The notes under the pieces were generated by a model. The model was given only the letters and a program-made list of their open reading frames with translations, was not told where the DNA came from and did not search any database. Source: an uncultured Flavobacteriaceae bacterium (lineage in GTDB: Bacteria > Bacteroidota > Bacteroidia > Flavobacteriales > Flavobacteriaceae). From it: a stretch of DNA of 64,000 nucleotides. Location: contig CANLXN010000004.1 of assembly GCA_947495135.1 (NCBI GenBank), positions 248,001 through 312,000 of the forward strand, in the 5' to 3' direction. Below are positions 36,226 to 44,701 of the stretch, in pieces (the stretch's first letter is position 1; each line of letters starts with the position of its first letter). The translations under genes and the position numbers were made by a program.

Positions 36226-37092
36226 TTATCCTCTTCTCTTAAAATAACCCAACAGCTTCTTTACGTAACTTTCGTCCACTCTGCAGCTTAGAACTCCCGC
36301 TCCACTTTTTAGAAAGGATTCGTTAAATTCCATGACCCTGTCTTTGTAAAACGAATGATAATTTCTTCTCACTGCCTTCGAACTGGTATTTACCAGCATC
36401 ATTTGTCCAGTTTCTTCATCTTGCATCTGCACCATTCCCAGATTTGGAATTTCTTCTTCCCGTCTGTCATAAACCCGAATTCCAGTTACGTCATGCTTTT
36501 TAGACACAATTTTTAAAGTGTCTTTATACCCTTCTGTAATGAAATCGGATAGGACGAATACAATGGCTTTCTTTTTCATTACGTTAGTGAGGAACTTTAA
36601 TGCTTGAGAAATATCAGTTTTCTTACTCTGCGGCTTAAACTCTATTAATTCTCTGATAATTCGAAGCACGTGGAACTTTCCTTTCTTAGGAGGAATAAAC
36701 AACTCGATGGCATCCGAAAATAGAATTAGTCCAATCTTATCATTGTTTTGCATGGCAGAAAAGGCAAGGGTTGCTGCTATTTCAGTAATGATTTCATTTT
36801 TAAATTGAGTGTCTGTTCCGAAGAATTCCGACCCACTAATATCCACCATTAACATCATGGTAAGTTCTCGCTCCTCTTCAAATACTTTTATGTAGGGCTC
36901 ATTATAGCGTGCAGTTACATTCCAATCAATATTACGCACATCGTCACCGTATTGATATTGCCGCACTTCACTAAAAGTCATACCTCGACCCTTGAAGGTA
37001 CTGTGATATTCGCCACCAAACACGTGATCGCTTAGGCGTCTCGTTTTGATTTCGATCTTACGTACTTTTTTAAGAAGTTCTTTAGTATCCAT
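36226..37092 (-). CDS. DUF58 domain-containing protein
   Basis: A 288-residue cytoplasmic protein with the DUF58 core (GRGMTFSEVRQYQYGDDVRNIDWNVTAR near 35-62) and a VWA-like domain holding the MIDAS-type stretch MVDISGS near 102-108. It is the usual partner of MoxR AAA+ ATPases. It follows moxR after an 81-base gap filled by a degenerate repeat. Confidence 0.93.
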   Translation of the reverse strand: MDTKELLKKVRKIEIKTRRLSDHVFGGEYHSTFKGRGMTFSEVRQYQYGDDVRNIDWNVTARYNEPYIKVFEEERELTMMLMVDISGSEFFGTDTQFKNEIITEIAATLAFSAMQNNDKIGLILFSDAIELFIPPKKGKFHVLRIIRELIEFKPQSKKTDISQALKFLTNVMKKKAIVFVLSDFITEGYKDTLKIVSKKHDVTGIRVYDRREEEIPNLGMVQMQDEETGQMMLVNTSSKAVRRNYHSFYKDRVMEFNESFLKSGAGVLSCRVDESYVKKLLGYFKRRG

Positions 37093-37094
37093 AT

Positions 37095-37172
37095 TTTTTA
37101 GTGTTCAGTAATCAGCACTCCGCACTCAGCTGCCAGATAGACTGCCAACTGCCACTTCCAACTGCATACTTA
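37095..37172. repeat. Degenerate heptad repeat between moxR and the DUF58 gene
   Basis: Read on the minus strand, units of about 7 bases follow each other: GCAGTTG, GAAGTG, GCAGTTG, GCAGTCT, then GGCAGCTGA, GTGCGGA, GTGCTGA, TTACTGA. The stretch fills most of the 81-base intergenic gap and has no open frame. Similar low-complexity spacers occur in other Flavobacteria genomes. Transcribed as part of the operon; function unknown. Confidence 0.6.
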
Positions 37173-37173
37173 C

Positions 37174-38178
37174 TTATGGTACTTCAATTACGTTTACAAT
37201 CTTATTAATAAGGTCTTCGGAGGTTATATTTTCTGCTTCCGCCTCATAGGTTAATCCTATTCTGTGACGCAAAACATCATGCACTACAGCGCGAACATCT
37301 TCTGGAATAACATATCCACGACGCTTTATAAAGGCATAACACTTAGCAGCCATTGCTAGATTGATACTTCCCCTTGGAGAAGCTCCAAAACTAACAAGTG
37401 GTTTAATTTCTTTTAGTCCATAGTTCTCCGGATTACGTGTGGCGAAAATAATATCTAAAATATATTTTTCGATCTTCTCATCCATGTATACTTGTCGAAC
37501 TGCTTCTTGTGCTCGTTTAATTTGATCCAAGGTCACCACGGGATTCACCTCTTCGTATGCACCCTTTAGATTTTGACGAATAATGAGTTGTTCGTCTTCC
37601 AACTTTGGATAGGTAATAACCGTTTTTAACATAAAACGATCCACCTGAGCCTCAGGCAAAGGATAGGTTCCTTCCTGTTCGATTGGGTTTTGAGTTGCCA
37701 TTACTAGAAAAGGCTTCTCAAGAGTAAAGGTCTCATCGCCGATGGTTACCTGTTTTTCTTGCATTGCTTCTAGTAAAGCAGATTGTACTTTCGCTGGAGC
37801 ACGGTTGATCTCATCGGCAAGTACAAAATTTGCAAAAATTGGTCCCTTTTTTATACTGAAGTCGTTTGCCTTCATATTATAAATAAGTGTCCCAGTAACA
37901 TCTGCTGGAAGTAAATCTGGTGTAAATTGCACTCGGCTAAAAGATCCATGAACCGCTTTGGATAGTGTATTTATAGCTAAAGTCTTCGCCAGACCAGGCA
38001 CTCCTTCTAATAAAATGTGTCCTTGACCTAGCAAACCAATGAGTAATCGCTCTACCATGTGCTTCTGACCAACAATTACCTTATTAATTTCTAAAGTAAG
38101 AATATCTACAAATGCACTCTCTTTTTCAATTTTTTCATTTAAAGCTCCTATATCTAGGGCAGTCGCTGTCTGTTCCAT
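37174..38178 (-). CDS. MoxR family AAA+ ATPase
   Basis: A 334-residue AAA+ ATPase. Walker A is LLEGVPGLAKT near 55-65, Walker B reads VLADEINRAP near 117-126, sensor 1 is MATQNPIEQEGTYPLPEAQ-type, and the arginine-rich C-terminal lid follows. It is the first gene of the Bat operon and probably works as a chaperone or metal-insertion ATPase on the VWA proteins. Promoter within the 169-base gap upstream. Confidence 0.96.
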   Translation of the reverse strand: MEQTATALDIGALNEKIEKESAFVDILTLEINKVIVGQKHMVERLLIGLLGQGHILLEGVPGLAKTLAINTLSKAVHGSFSRVQFTPDLLPADVTGTLIYNMKANDFSIKKGPIFANFVLADEINRAPAKVQSALLEAMQEKQVTIGDETFTLEKPFLVMATQNPIEQEGTYPLPEAQVDRFMLKTVITYPKLEDEQLIIRQNLKGAYEEVNPVVTLDQIKRAQEAVRQVYMDEKIEKYILDIIFATRNPENYGLKEIKPLVSFGASPRGSINLAMAAKCYAFIKRRGYVIPEDVRAVVHDVLRHRIGLTYEAEAENITSEDLINKIVNVIEVP

Positions 38179-38347
38179 ATGTATTTGTATTCAAAAATAG
38201 TCGTGTAAGATTCAATAGGGTGCAAATTCAAAATTTATACTGAAAGTTGCTGTTAACAATTGGTTAAAACTTATAGTAAATAAAAGGGCTAGCGCACTTT
38301 TTACTATTTTCAATTTGATTAAATTTATGAGTCGTTAAAAATAGCAC

Positions 38348-39217
38348 ATGAAGCAAAAAATTTCAAAAATAATTCAGGGATGCATGACATGGGGAGCGTG
38401 GGGGAATCAACTATCTAAAAATGAGATGATTTCAATGATGAACCATTGTTTAGAAAACGGAATAACCACCTTCGATCATGCAGATATCTATGGTGACTAT
38501 ACCACCGAAATTGACTTTGGTAAAGCATTTTCGGATAGTAACATAACACGTGAAAATATTCAGCTTATTTCAAAATGCGGAATACAATATGTGGGAGAGA
38601 CAAGAGAAAACAAAGTAAAACATTATCAATACGACGCCAATTATATTGTTTGGAGCGCAGAAAAATCGATAAAAGATCTTGAATCAGATTATTTAGATCT
38701 TTTGTTACTGCATCGCCCTAGCGCATTAATGCATCCTGATGAAATCGCAAAAGCAATAGATAAGCTACTTTCAGAAGGAAAAATAAGAGCTTTTGGGGTA
38801 TCCAATTTTACCCCAGGTCAAAGCGACCTCATTTCATCTCGAACAAAGATTAGTGCCAACCAAATTGAATTTTCTATTACTGCATTCGACGCTTTACACA
38901 ATGGTAGTCTAGATCACATGAAACTAAACGGTATTACGCCCATGTGTTGGAGTCCGTTAGGAGGTGTTTTTAAAAATGAAAATGAACAAACACAGCGCAT
39001 TCACCAATTATTAAATGAACTGTGCGAATCCTACAACGCAACTAAGGATCAGCTTCTGTTGGCGTGGATCTTAAAACATCCTGCGGGAATTCATCCAGTA
39101 ATTGGCACCACCAATAAAGATCGAATTGTAAATGCCGCAAAGGCCGAAGATATTGGACTCACAGAAATTGATTGGTTTCGATTGTTGATAGAAAGTCAAG
39201 GACATAAGGTACCGTAA
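38348..39217 (+). CDS. Aldo/keto reductase, YdhF-like
   Basis: A 289-residue (beta/alpha)8 NADPH-dependent reductase. The catalytic Asp and Tyr lie in HADIYGDY near 45-52, Lys in LISKCG near 77 and His in LLLLHRP near 118. GVSNF near 153 and IGTTNKDR near 258 form the cofactor-binding signature. Length and motifs match the YdhF group. It is monocistronic, divergent from moxR. Substrate not known. Confidence 0.92.
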   Translation: MKQKISKIIQGCMTWGAWGNQLSKNEMISMMNHCLENGITTFDHADIYGDYTTEIDFGKAFSDSNITRENIQLISKCGIQYVGETRENKVKHYQYDANYIVWSAEKSIKDLESDYLDLLLLHRPSALMHPDEIAKAIDKLLSEGKIRAFGVSNFTPGQSDLISSRTKISANQIEFSITAFDALHNGSLDHMKLNGITPMCWSPLGGVFKNENEQTQRIHQLLNELCESYNATKDQLLLAWILKHPAGIHPVIGTTNKDRIVNAAKAEDIGLTEIDWFRLLIESQGHKVP

Positions 39218-39404
39218 TTCGGTAACAAGTGTTGAGTGAGTTTAGAGGCTTTAGACGCTATTTTTAATTTGTCCGTTTTCAGGTTTACATTATTTATTTA
39301 AACCTTTTATCTCTTCGAGTGAATTTCGGCGCTGTTAATTTCAATTTTAAAACTAGTTTAATCCAAAAAGTTCTATTGAGAAGAGCAAATAGAAATTAAA
39401 ATAT

Positions 39405-40163
39405 ATGAAAAAAAGAACCGCATTAATTACAGGAGCTACCTCAGGGATTGGAAAAGCAACTGCACAACTAATGGCAAGTCATGGGGTACAATTAATTCTC
39501 TGTGGAAGACGACAAGAACGCCTCGAACAGTTAACAAAAGAACTTTCTGAAATGACTGAGGTTCACACCCTCAATTTTGATGTGCGCGATAGAGCGAGCG
39601 TATTTTCACTGATCGAAAACCTTCCCGAGAATTTTTCGCAAATAGATATCCTTATCAACAATGCTGGAAACGCACATGGTTTAGATCCTATTCAAACTGG
39701 AAGCCTCGAAGACTGGGATGCAATGCTCGATATTAACGTAAAAGGATTACTCTACGTTTCCAAAGCAATTCTCCCAAAGATGATTGAGAGAAAATCTGGA
39801 CACATCATTAATATTGGATCTACTGCCGGGAAAGAAGTGTATCCCAATGGAAATGTCTATTGTGCCAGTAAACATGCCGTAGATGCAATCAATCAAGGAA
39901 TGCGCCTCGACCTTAATGGCAAAGGAATAAAAGTAGGCGCCATTAATCCCGGTCTCGTAGAAACAGAATTTAGTGAAGTGCGTTTTAAGGGAGATACCCA
40001 AAGAGCCGAAAAAGTATATCAAAACTTCACACCATTATTTCCATCAGACATTGCCGATATTATTTGGTTCGCGGTAACCAGACCTCCACACGTTAATATC
40101 GCAGATTTAACAGTGATGTGCCTAGATCAAGCCAGCAGCACTATTGTGAACAAAAAAACTTAG
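39405..40163 (+). CDS. SDR family oxidoreductase (YdfG-like)
   Basis: A 252-residue classical SDR with TGATSGIG at 9-16, NNAGNAHG near 86, Ser in IGSTAG and YCASKHA near 151. GLVETEFSEVRFKGD resembles the 3-hydroxy acid dehydrogenase / malonic semialdehyde reductase (YdfG) group. It is a lone gene between the aldo/keto reductase and the AlbA_2 gene. Confidence 0.92.
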   Translation: MKKRTALITGATSGIGKATAQLMASHGVQLILCGRRQERLEQLTKELSEMTEVHTLNFDVRDRASVFSLIENLPENFSQIDILINNAGNAHGLDPIQTGSLEDWDAMLDINVKGLLYVSKAILPKMIERKSGHIINIGSTAGKEVYPNGNVYCASKHAVDAINQGMRLDLNGKGIKVGAINPGLVETEFSEVRFKGDTQRAEKVYQNFTPLFPSDIADIIWFAVTRPPHVNIADLTVMCLDQASSTIVNKKT

Positions 40164-40257
40164 CCTCCATTTAGGCTTTATCTACCAATGCATACCAATA
40201 TGAATATGCTACGGTTTCCAGTAAAGAGGGTTACATAAGACCCACAAGACCATTAAA

Positions 40258-41394
40258 ATGATCAACAAACGCCTTTTAATCAAGAACCTTTTAGCTCACA
40301 ACGATGAGAGTAGTTTCTATGATAAAAAGCGAAAGATCGACTTGGGTACAAAAGAAGGCAAGGCAAAATTCTTAAAACATATTTGTGCCCTCAGCAATAG
40401 CAATCCGGCAAACAATAGTTTTATAGTTATTGGCGTAGAAGATGAAGGCAATGAGATCAATGGAGTGGACTTTTTTGATGATAGTAAAATTCAGAACCTA
40501 GTGAATGCTTATCTCAACAATCCGCCCTTAATTTCTTACGAAAACGTCATGTTCCCGCATCTTCCTAACGATAAAGTAGTTGGGTTAGTAACCATTCGAC
40601 CAACTGGGGAAATTACTTCTCTTCGAAAAAATATCTGGAAATACTGGGGAGGCTCCATATTTTTAAGAGATGGCAGTATTTCTATGCCAAAAGACTTTGA
40701 TATTGAAATAAAAGATGTCAATTCTGAGATTGTAAAGGCCATTGAAAACAAGGCCAAAAACAATATCGAACTTACTTTAGATGGCGTCATCGACTTTATA
40801 AACGTACGACACAGTGACCTCGATTCACATTATAAAGTATTTAAAGAGCAATTTGTGGTATGCTGGGCGGGAATTGTCAAAAAAGTAGGGGAAGAAGATT
40901 ACTATTCAAGGGTAGATATAGAATTAATCAATGAGCAAACTCGTCTCTTTTATTCTGCTTTGGATGAAGTGAGTATTTTCTTTAATGAAGATGAATTCAA
41001 GATTGTAGAATACGTCCACCTCGGCCTTAACGACCGTTTCAAGTATTATCCCTTAGAAGAACAAACCTTTACCTTTTACGAAAACGGCTTTTACAATTTA
41101 GAAACCAAGCTCATTTTTGAGCCTCCAAAATTCAATAAACGAACGCTTTATCATATCTATAACTCCAATAATGCACTTCTAGAGAAGCTCAAAAAAAACA
41201 TTCCGTTGAGACCTCAGGAAAAAAAAGATCTGCAACAACTTCCTGCTACTTATCTCCTTTGTTTTTTAAACGACTTTAATGATGCCAAAGAAAAGCTAGT
41301 GGAAGCAAAGCCTTACCTAAAAGAAATTGACGATGACGTTTACGCGCGTTTTAAAGAAACTGTTCGGATTCTTCGGAAGATGAAATACAGTTAG
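40258..41394 (+). CDS. AlbA_2 (Schlafen-type) domain protein
   Basis: A 378-residue cytoplasmic protein. Residues about 10-125 have the AlbA_2 features: an acidic-entry segment (ESSFYDKKRKIDLGTKEGKAKFLKHI), HICALSNSNP and IVIGVEDEGNEINGVD. Residues 125-378 show no recognised motif and contain many charged residues. AlbA_2 proteins bind nucleic acids and are found in transcription regulators and defence proteins. This gene stands alone, with 95 bases upstream and 176 downstream. Function unknown; conserved in marine Flavobacteria as far as I recall. Confidence 0.75.
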   Translation: MINKRLLIKNLLAHNDESSFYDKKRKIDLGTKEGKAKFLKHICALSNSNPANNSFIVIGVEDEGNEINGVDFFDDSKIQNLVNAYLNNPPLISYENVMFPHLPNDKVVGLVTIRPTGEITSLRKNIWKYWGGSIFLRDGSISMPKDFDIEIKDVNSEIVKAIENKAKNNIELTLDGVIDFINVRHSDLDSHYKVFKEQFVVCWAGIVKKVGEEDYYSRVDIELINEQTRLFYSALDEVSIFFNEDEFKIVEYVHLGLNDRFKYYPLEEQTFTFYENGFYNLETKLIFEPPKFNKRTLYHIYNSNNALLEKLKKNIPLRPQEKKDLQQLPATYLLCFLNDFNDAKEKLVEAKPYLKEIDDDVYARFKETVRILRKMKYS

Positions 41395-41570
41395 TTTACG
41401 GAACTTCTTGTATGTCTTAGCCCGTGTAAGGATTTTTCCTATTTCAGAAAAGAGTAAACACCTATATCAAAGTTAGTCTTTTAGCTTCGGAAAATTTCAC
41501 ATCGCTACTTCATCTTTGTACCCAACAAAATCTGAGAACTAAAACAGATTTAATTTAAACCCTTACAATT

Positions 41571-42245
41571 ATGAAAAATGCAATGAAATTTTTAACGTTT
41601 GTATTAATGGCTTTGGCCTTAGTAGTTACTTCTTGCTCCCCGGAAGACGGAGAAAATGGAGCAGACGGAATGGATGGAATTAACGGTGTTGACGGGCAAG
41701 ACGGTGTCGATGGTCAAGATGGACAGGATGGACAAGACGGACAGGATGGCGAAGATGGAGAAGATGGAGAAGACGGAAATGCGAATGTATTTTCAAGTGG
41801 ATGGATAGAATACGATACCGCAGGATGGTCTGACGTATCCAACGAATTTGGAATAGAATACAGAAACTACCCCGTTGTTGAGCCTGAGATTACTCAAGAT
41901 ATTGTGGATAACGGAGTAGTTTTAGCGTATAGCCGATTTGTAATCACCTCTACGCAAGTGTATGCATTACCTTTCACAGAAAACGTTACAGGAGCAGATC
42001 CAGACGGTCAAATCATTTCTCACAGATTTGAATTAAACGATTTCACTCTTAAGATGCGTAACGTATCTGGCACTGGCGACCCTGGAACTTTTGGAGGTCC
42101 TGGCGTTGCAGAGTTTAGATACATTGTGATTCCTGCTCAAGGGCTTACTTCTGGGAATGGAAGAAGCGTGGAAGAGCATCTAGCTTCAGAAGGAGTAGAC
42201 GTCAACAACTACAAAGAAGTAATGACTTACTTCAACTTAAACTAA
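41571..42245 (+). CDS. Collagen-like lipoprotein
   Basis: A 224-residue exported lipoprotein: signal peptide ending VTSC (Cys22), then about 14 collagen-type Gly-X-Y triplets at residues 27-68, dominated by GQD and GED, and a globular C-terminal part of about 150 residues of unknown fold. The triplets match bacterial collagen-like stalks, though there is no proline, so trimer stability would rest on charge. Lies between the AlbA_2 gene and the SPFH gene, with its own terminator. Confidence 0.85.
   Translation: MKNAMKFLTFVLMALALVVTSCSPEDGENGADGMDGINGVDGQDGVDGQDGQDGQDGQDGEDGEDGEDGNANVFSSGWIEYDTAGWSDVSNEFGIEYRNYPVVEPEITQDIVDNGVVLAYSRFVITSTQVYALPFTENVTGADPDGQIISHRFELNDFTLKMRNVSGTGDPGTFGGPGVAEFRYIVIPAQGLTSGNGRSVEEHLASEGVDVNNYKEVMTYFNLN
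41649..41776 (+). repeat. Gly-X-Y tandem repeat encoding a collagen-like stalk
   Basis: About 14 tandem 9-base units of the GGA-CAG-GAT or GGA-GAA-GAT type. Third positions vary, so the units are not identical copies. Confidence 0.8.
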
Positions 42246-42266
42246 ATAACCAAATTCTTTTTCAAG

Positions 42267-42305
42267 AAATGCCTGGTATGCAAATCGCAACTGGGCATTT
42301 TTTTA
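42267..42305 (+). terminator. Terminator after the collagen-like gene
   Basis: Stem AAATGCC/GGCATTT with a loop of about 20 bases that can pair further, followed by a T-run. It ends the lipoprotein transcript before the SPFH gene promoter region (TATCTTTA at about 42320). Confidence 0.7.
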
Positions 42306-42350
42306 TTCAATAGATTTAGTATCTTTAAACTTCAACAAAAAAACCAACTT

Positions 42351-43487
42351 ATGGGACTTTTCGATAAAATAAAGGAAAAATTAAGTCACGAATTTATTGA
42401 TATAATTGAATGGCTAGACTATACAGACGACACCATTTGTCATCGCTTTGAACGCTACCAAAACGAAATAAAAAACGACGCTAAACTCATAGTTCGAGAA
42501 GGGCAAACGGCTGTTTTCATTAATGAAGGACAACTAGCAGATGTTTTTACTCCAGGAACTTATACCCTAAACACTCAAAACCTGCCAATTCTAACTACAC
42601 TTAAGGGTTGGAAATATGGATTTAATAGTCCGTTTAAAGCGGAAGTTTATTTTGTAAATACACACTTATTTACAGATGAAAAATGGGGAACCAAAAACCC
42701 AATTACCTTAAACGACGATCGCTTTGGTTTGGTTGAAATACGTGCTTTTGGAACGTATGCTTTCAAAATAGAAGACGCAGGAAAATTTATAGTAGACATT
42801 GTTGGAACAGATAACAACTTCACCAATTTCGAAATAAACGAACACCTAAAAAGCTTAATTGCTACCCGCTTTACGGATACTGTTGGAGAAGCCAATCTAC
42901 CAATAGAATTGTACGCCGCAAATACCACCGAGCTAAGTGAGACCTGCAAGGAAGTAATGCAACCAGAATTTGGAAGCGTCGGAATTTCTTTAGAGAAGTT
43001 CTATATCGAAAATGTTTCGATGCCAGAAGATCTTAAGAAAGAGATTTTTGAATACAGCCGAATTGACAAATTAGATCTTGATAAATTGACCAAATTCAAG
43101 ACTGCGAAAGCCATTGAAGCCGCAGCCGCAAACGAAGGTGGTACTGCTGGTGCAGGAATGGGAATGGGAATGGGATTTGTTCTCGCTCAACAAATGGGCG
43201 GTCTTATGAGTCCGCAAATGGGAGGAGCACAAATGCCTCCGCAACAACAAGCCGCTGCAGTTCCTCCACCAATGCCACAGGCAGTTCAATATTTTTACGC
43301 CGCAAATGAGCAGCAAGCGGGACCGGTTGGTTTTGAGCAATTACGTGCCTTATTTGCCAATAGAACTATTAATAAAGATTCGCTTGTTTGGAAACAAGGA
43401 ATGACTGGATGGACCGCTGTAAAAGATGTGGAAGAATTAAAATCGTTCTTAGGTGGAAACACTCCTCCTCCACTTCCTGGCAACTAA
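42351..43487 (+). CDS. SPFH-domain protein with C-terminal GYF_2 domain (YdjI-like)
   Basis: A 378-residue cytoplasmic protein. Residues about 1-240 match the YdjI/virion-core-like SPFH family (RFERYQNEIKNDAKLIVREGQTAVFINEGQLAD). A flexible Gly/Met/Gln/Pro-rich linker (about 258-310) leads to a GYF_2 domain (about 311-370) with GPVGFEQLRALF and WKQGMTGW. There is no membrane helix of its own, so it must be bound to the membrane by a partner, most likely the zinc-ribbon protein downstream. Confidence 0.88.
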   Translation: MGLFDKIKEKLSHEFIDIIEWLDYTDDTICHRFERYQNEIKNDAKLIVREGQTAVFINEGQLADVFTPGTYTLNTQNLPILTTLKGWKYGFNSPFKAEVYFVNTHLFTDEKWGTKNPITLNDDRFGLVEIRAFGTYAFKIEDAGKFIVDIVGTDNNFTNFEINEHLKSLIATRFTDTVGEANLPIELYAANTTELSETCKEVMQPEFGSVGISLEKFYIENVSMPEDLKKEIFEYSRIDKLDLDKLTKFKTAKAIEAAAANEGGTAGAGMGMGMGFVLAQQMGGLMSPQMGGAQMPPQQQAAAVPPPMPQAVQYFYAANEQQAGPVGFEQLRALFANRTINKDSLVWKQGMTGWTAVKDVEELKSFLGGNTPPPLPGN

Positions 43488-43533
43488 ATAATTACAAACC
43501 TTTTGGTTTGCTTCAAAATTTTAAAATGATCAT

Positions 43534-43574
43534 TGGGGAATACCTGAGCTTATCTTCTCACATTCCCCATTTTT
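43534..43574 (+). terminator. Hairpin with T-run directly before the zinc-ribbon gene
   Basis: Stem TGGGGAAT/ATTCCCCA, 8 bases, with a 20-base loop and a TTTTT run, only a few bases before the ATG at 43577. It looks like a terminator of the SPFH transcript but could also act as a leader hairpin or attenuator for the next gene. Confidence 0.6.
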
Positions 43575-43576
43575 AA

Positions 43577-44701
43577 ATGTCAATGCAGTCCACACCTCAA
43601 CAAAAATCTGAACTTAAAAAATCTTGCGTCAATTGTGGGGCCGAATTGCTATATGCTCCAGGAACCACCGAGCTTAAATGTGAGTACTGCGGGCACACCC
43701 AAGATATTCCTCCTTCCGAAATAGGGCTACAAGAATTAGAATTGAGCCCCTATTTAGATGCTTTTGGCGCACAATCTCATAGCGAGGTAATTACCATGCT
43801 CGAGTGCAAGAATTGTGGTGCTAATCAACATATTGAAGAGAATTACAAATCACTTCATTGCGTCTACTGCACCATGCCGCTTATTATCGAAGACGCTCAC
43901 AATGAAGAATGGATTTTACCAGGAGCAGTACTTCCCTTTCAGTTAAGTAAGGAAAAAGCACATCAAATTTTCAAACAATGGGTGAGAAAATTGTGGTGGG
44001 CTCCCAACAAATTGCAAAAAGCAACCCTCGACCCACAAAACACAAAGGGTCTTTACGTGCCATATTGGACCTTCGATGCGCAACTATTCGCAAATTACAA
44101 AGGCCAAAGAGGTGATTATTATTATGTTTCTGTGCCTTATACTACCACTGTAAATGGTAAAACAGTAACCCGAACTAGACAAGAGCGCCGAACTCGATGG
44201 AGTCCAGCAAGTGGAAGCATTTCAGGTTTTGTAGACGATACGCTTATCAAAGCTTCGAAACAAAAAGCTGGGATTATTCCTCAAAAAATAAGTCGGTGGG
44301 ATTTAAAGGTATTACAACCTTTTGACAGTAGTTATCTGGCTGGTTTTGTAACCGAAAAGTATACAATCCCTTTAAAAGACGGCCATCTTGCGGCAGGAAA
44401 AGAAGCCGAACAAATCGCAGATCGATGGGCGAGACGAGATATCGGTGGAGACACCCAACGCATTTCTTCAATAGACATGCGCTTGAGTGAAGAAACCTTT
44501 AAACATATTTTACTACCTGTTTATGTTAGCGCCTATTCGTTTAAAGGAAAGCGTTATAACTTCTTTGTGAATGGACAAACTGGAGAACTATCTGGTAAAA
44601 GGCCTTACTCTTTTTGGAAGATCTTTTTATTTATTTTAATGATTGTAGCTATTCTAGTGGGAATTGTATTTGCTATCGACTACTTCCAACAAACACAATA
44701 A
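43577..44701 (+). CDS. Zinc-ribbon membrane protein (YdjG-like)
   Basis: A 374-residue protein with two N-terminal zinc ribbons (CVNCGAELL...CEYCG at about 14-37 and CKNCGANQH...CVYC at about 76-97), a cytoplasmic body with YVPYWTFDA near 155-165, a Tyr-rich segment, and one C-terminal membrane helix (about 347-367). The layout resembles YdjG of Bacillus, which anchors the YdjI/PspA system. It follows the SPFH gene by 89 bases and overlaps the phosphatase start by one base. Confidence 0.83.
   Translation: MSMQSTPQQKSELKKSCVNCGAELLYAPGTTELKCEYCGHTQDIPPSEIGLQELELSPYLDAFGAQSHSEVITMLECKNCGANQHIEENYKSLHCVYCTMPLIIEDAHNEEWILPGAVLPFQLSKEKAHQIFKQWVRKLWWAPNKLQKATLDPQNTKGLYVPYWTFDAQLFANYKGQRGDYYYVSVPYTTTVNGKTVTRTRQERRTRWSPASGSISGFVDDTLIKASKQKAGIIPQKISRWDLKVLQPFDSSYLAGFVTEKYTIPLKDGHLAAGKEAEQIADRWARRDIGGDTQRISSIDMRLSEETFKHILLPVYVSAYSFKGKRYNFFVNGQTGELSGKRPYSFWKIFLFILMIVAILVGIVFAIDYFQQTQ

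Noticed and set aside
40162-40178. Short hairpin AGCCT/AGGCT after the YdfG-like SDR gene
   Set aside because: Only five pairs and a weak T-run; not enough for a terminator call.
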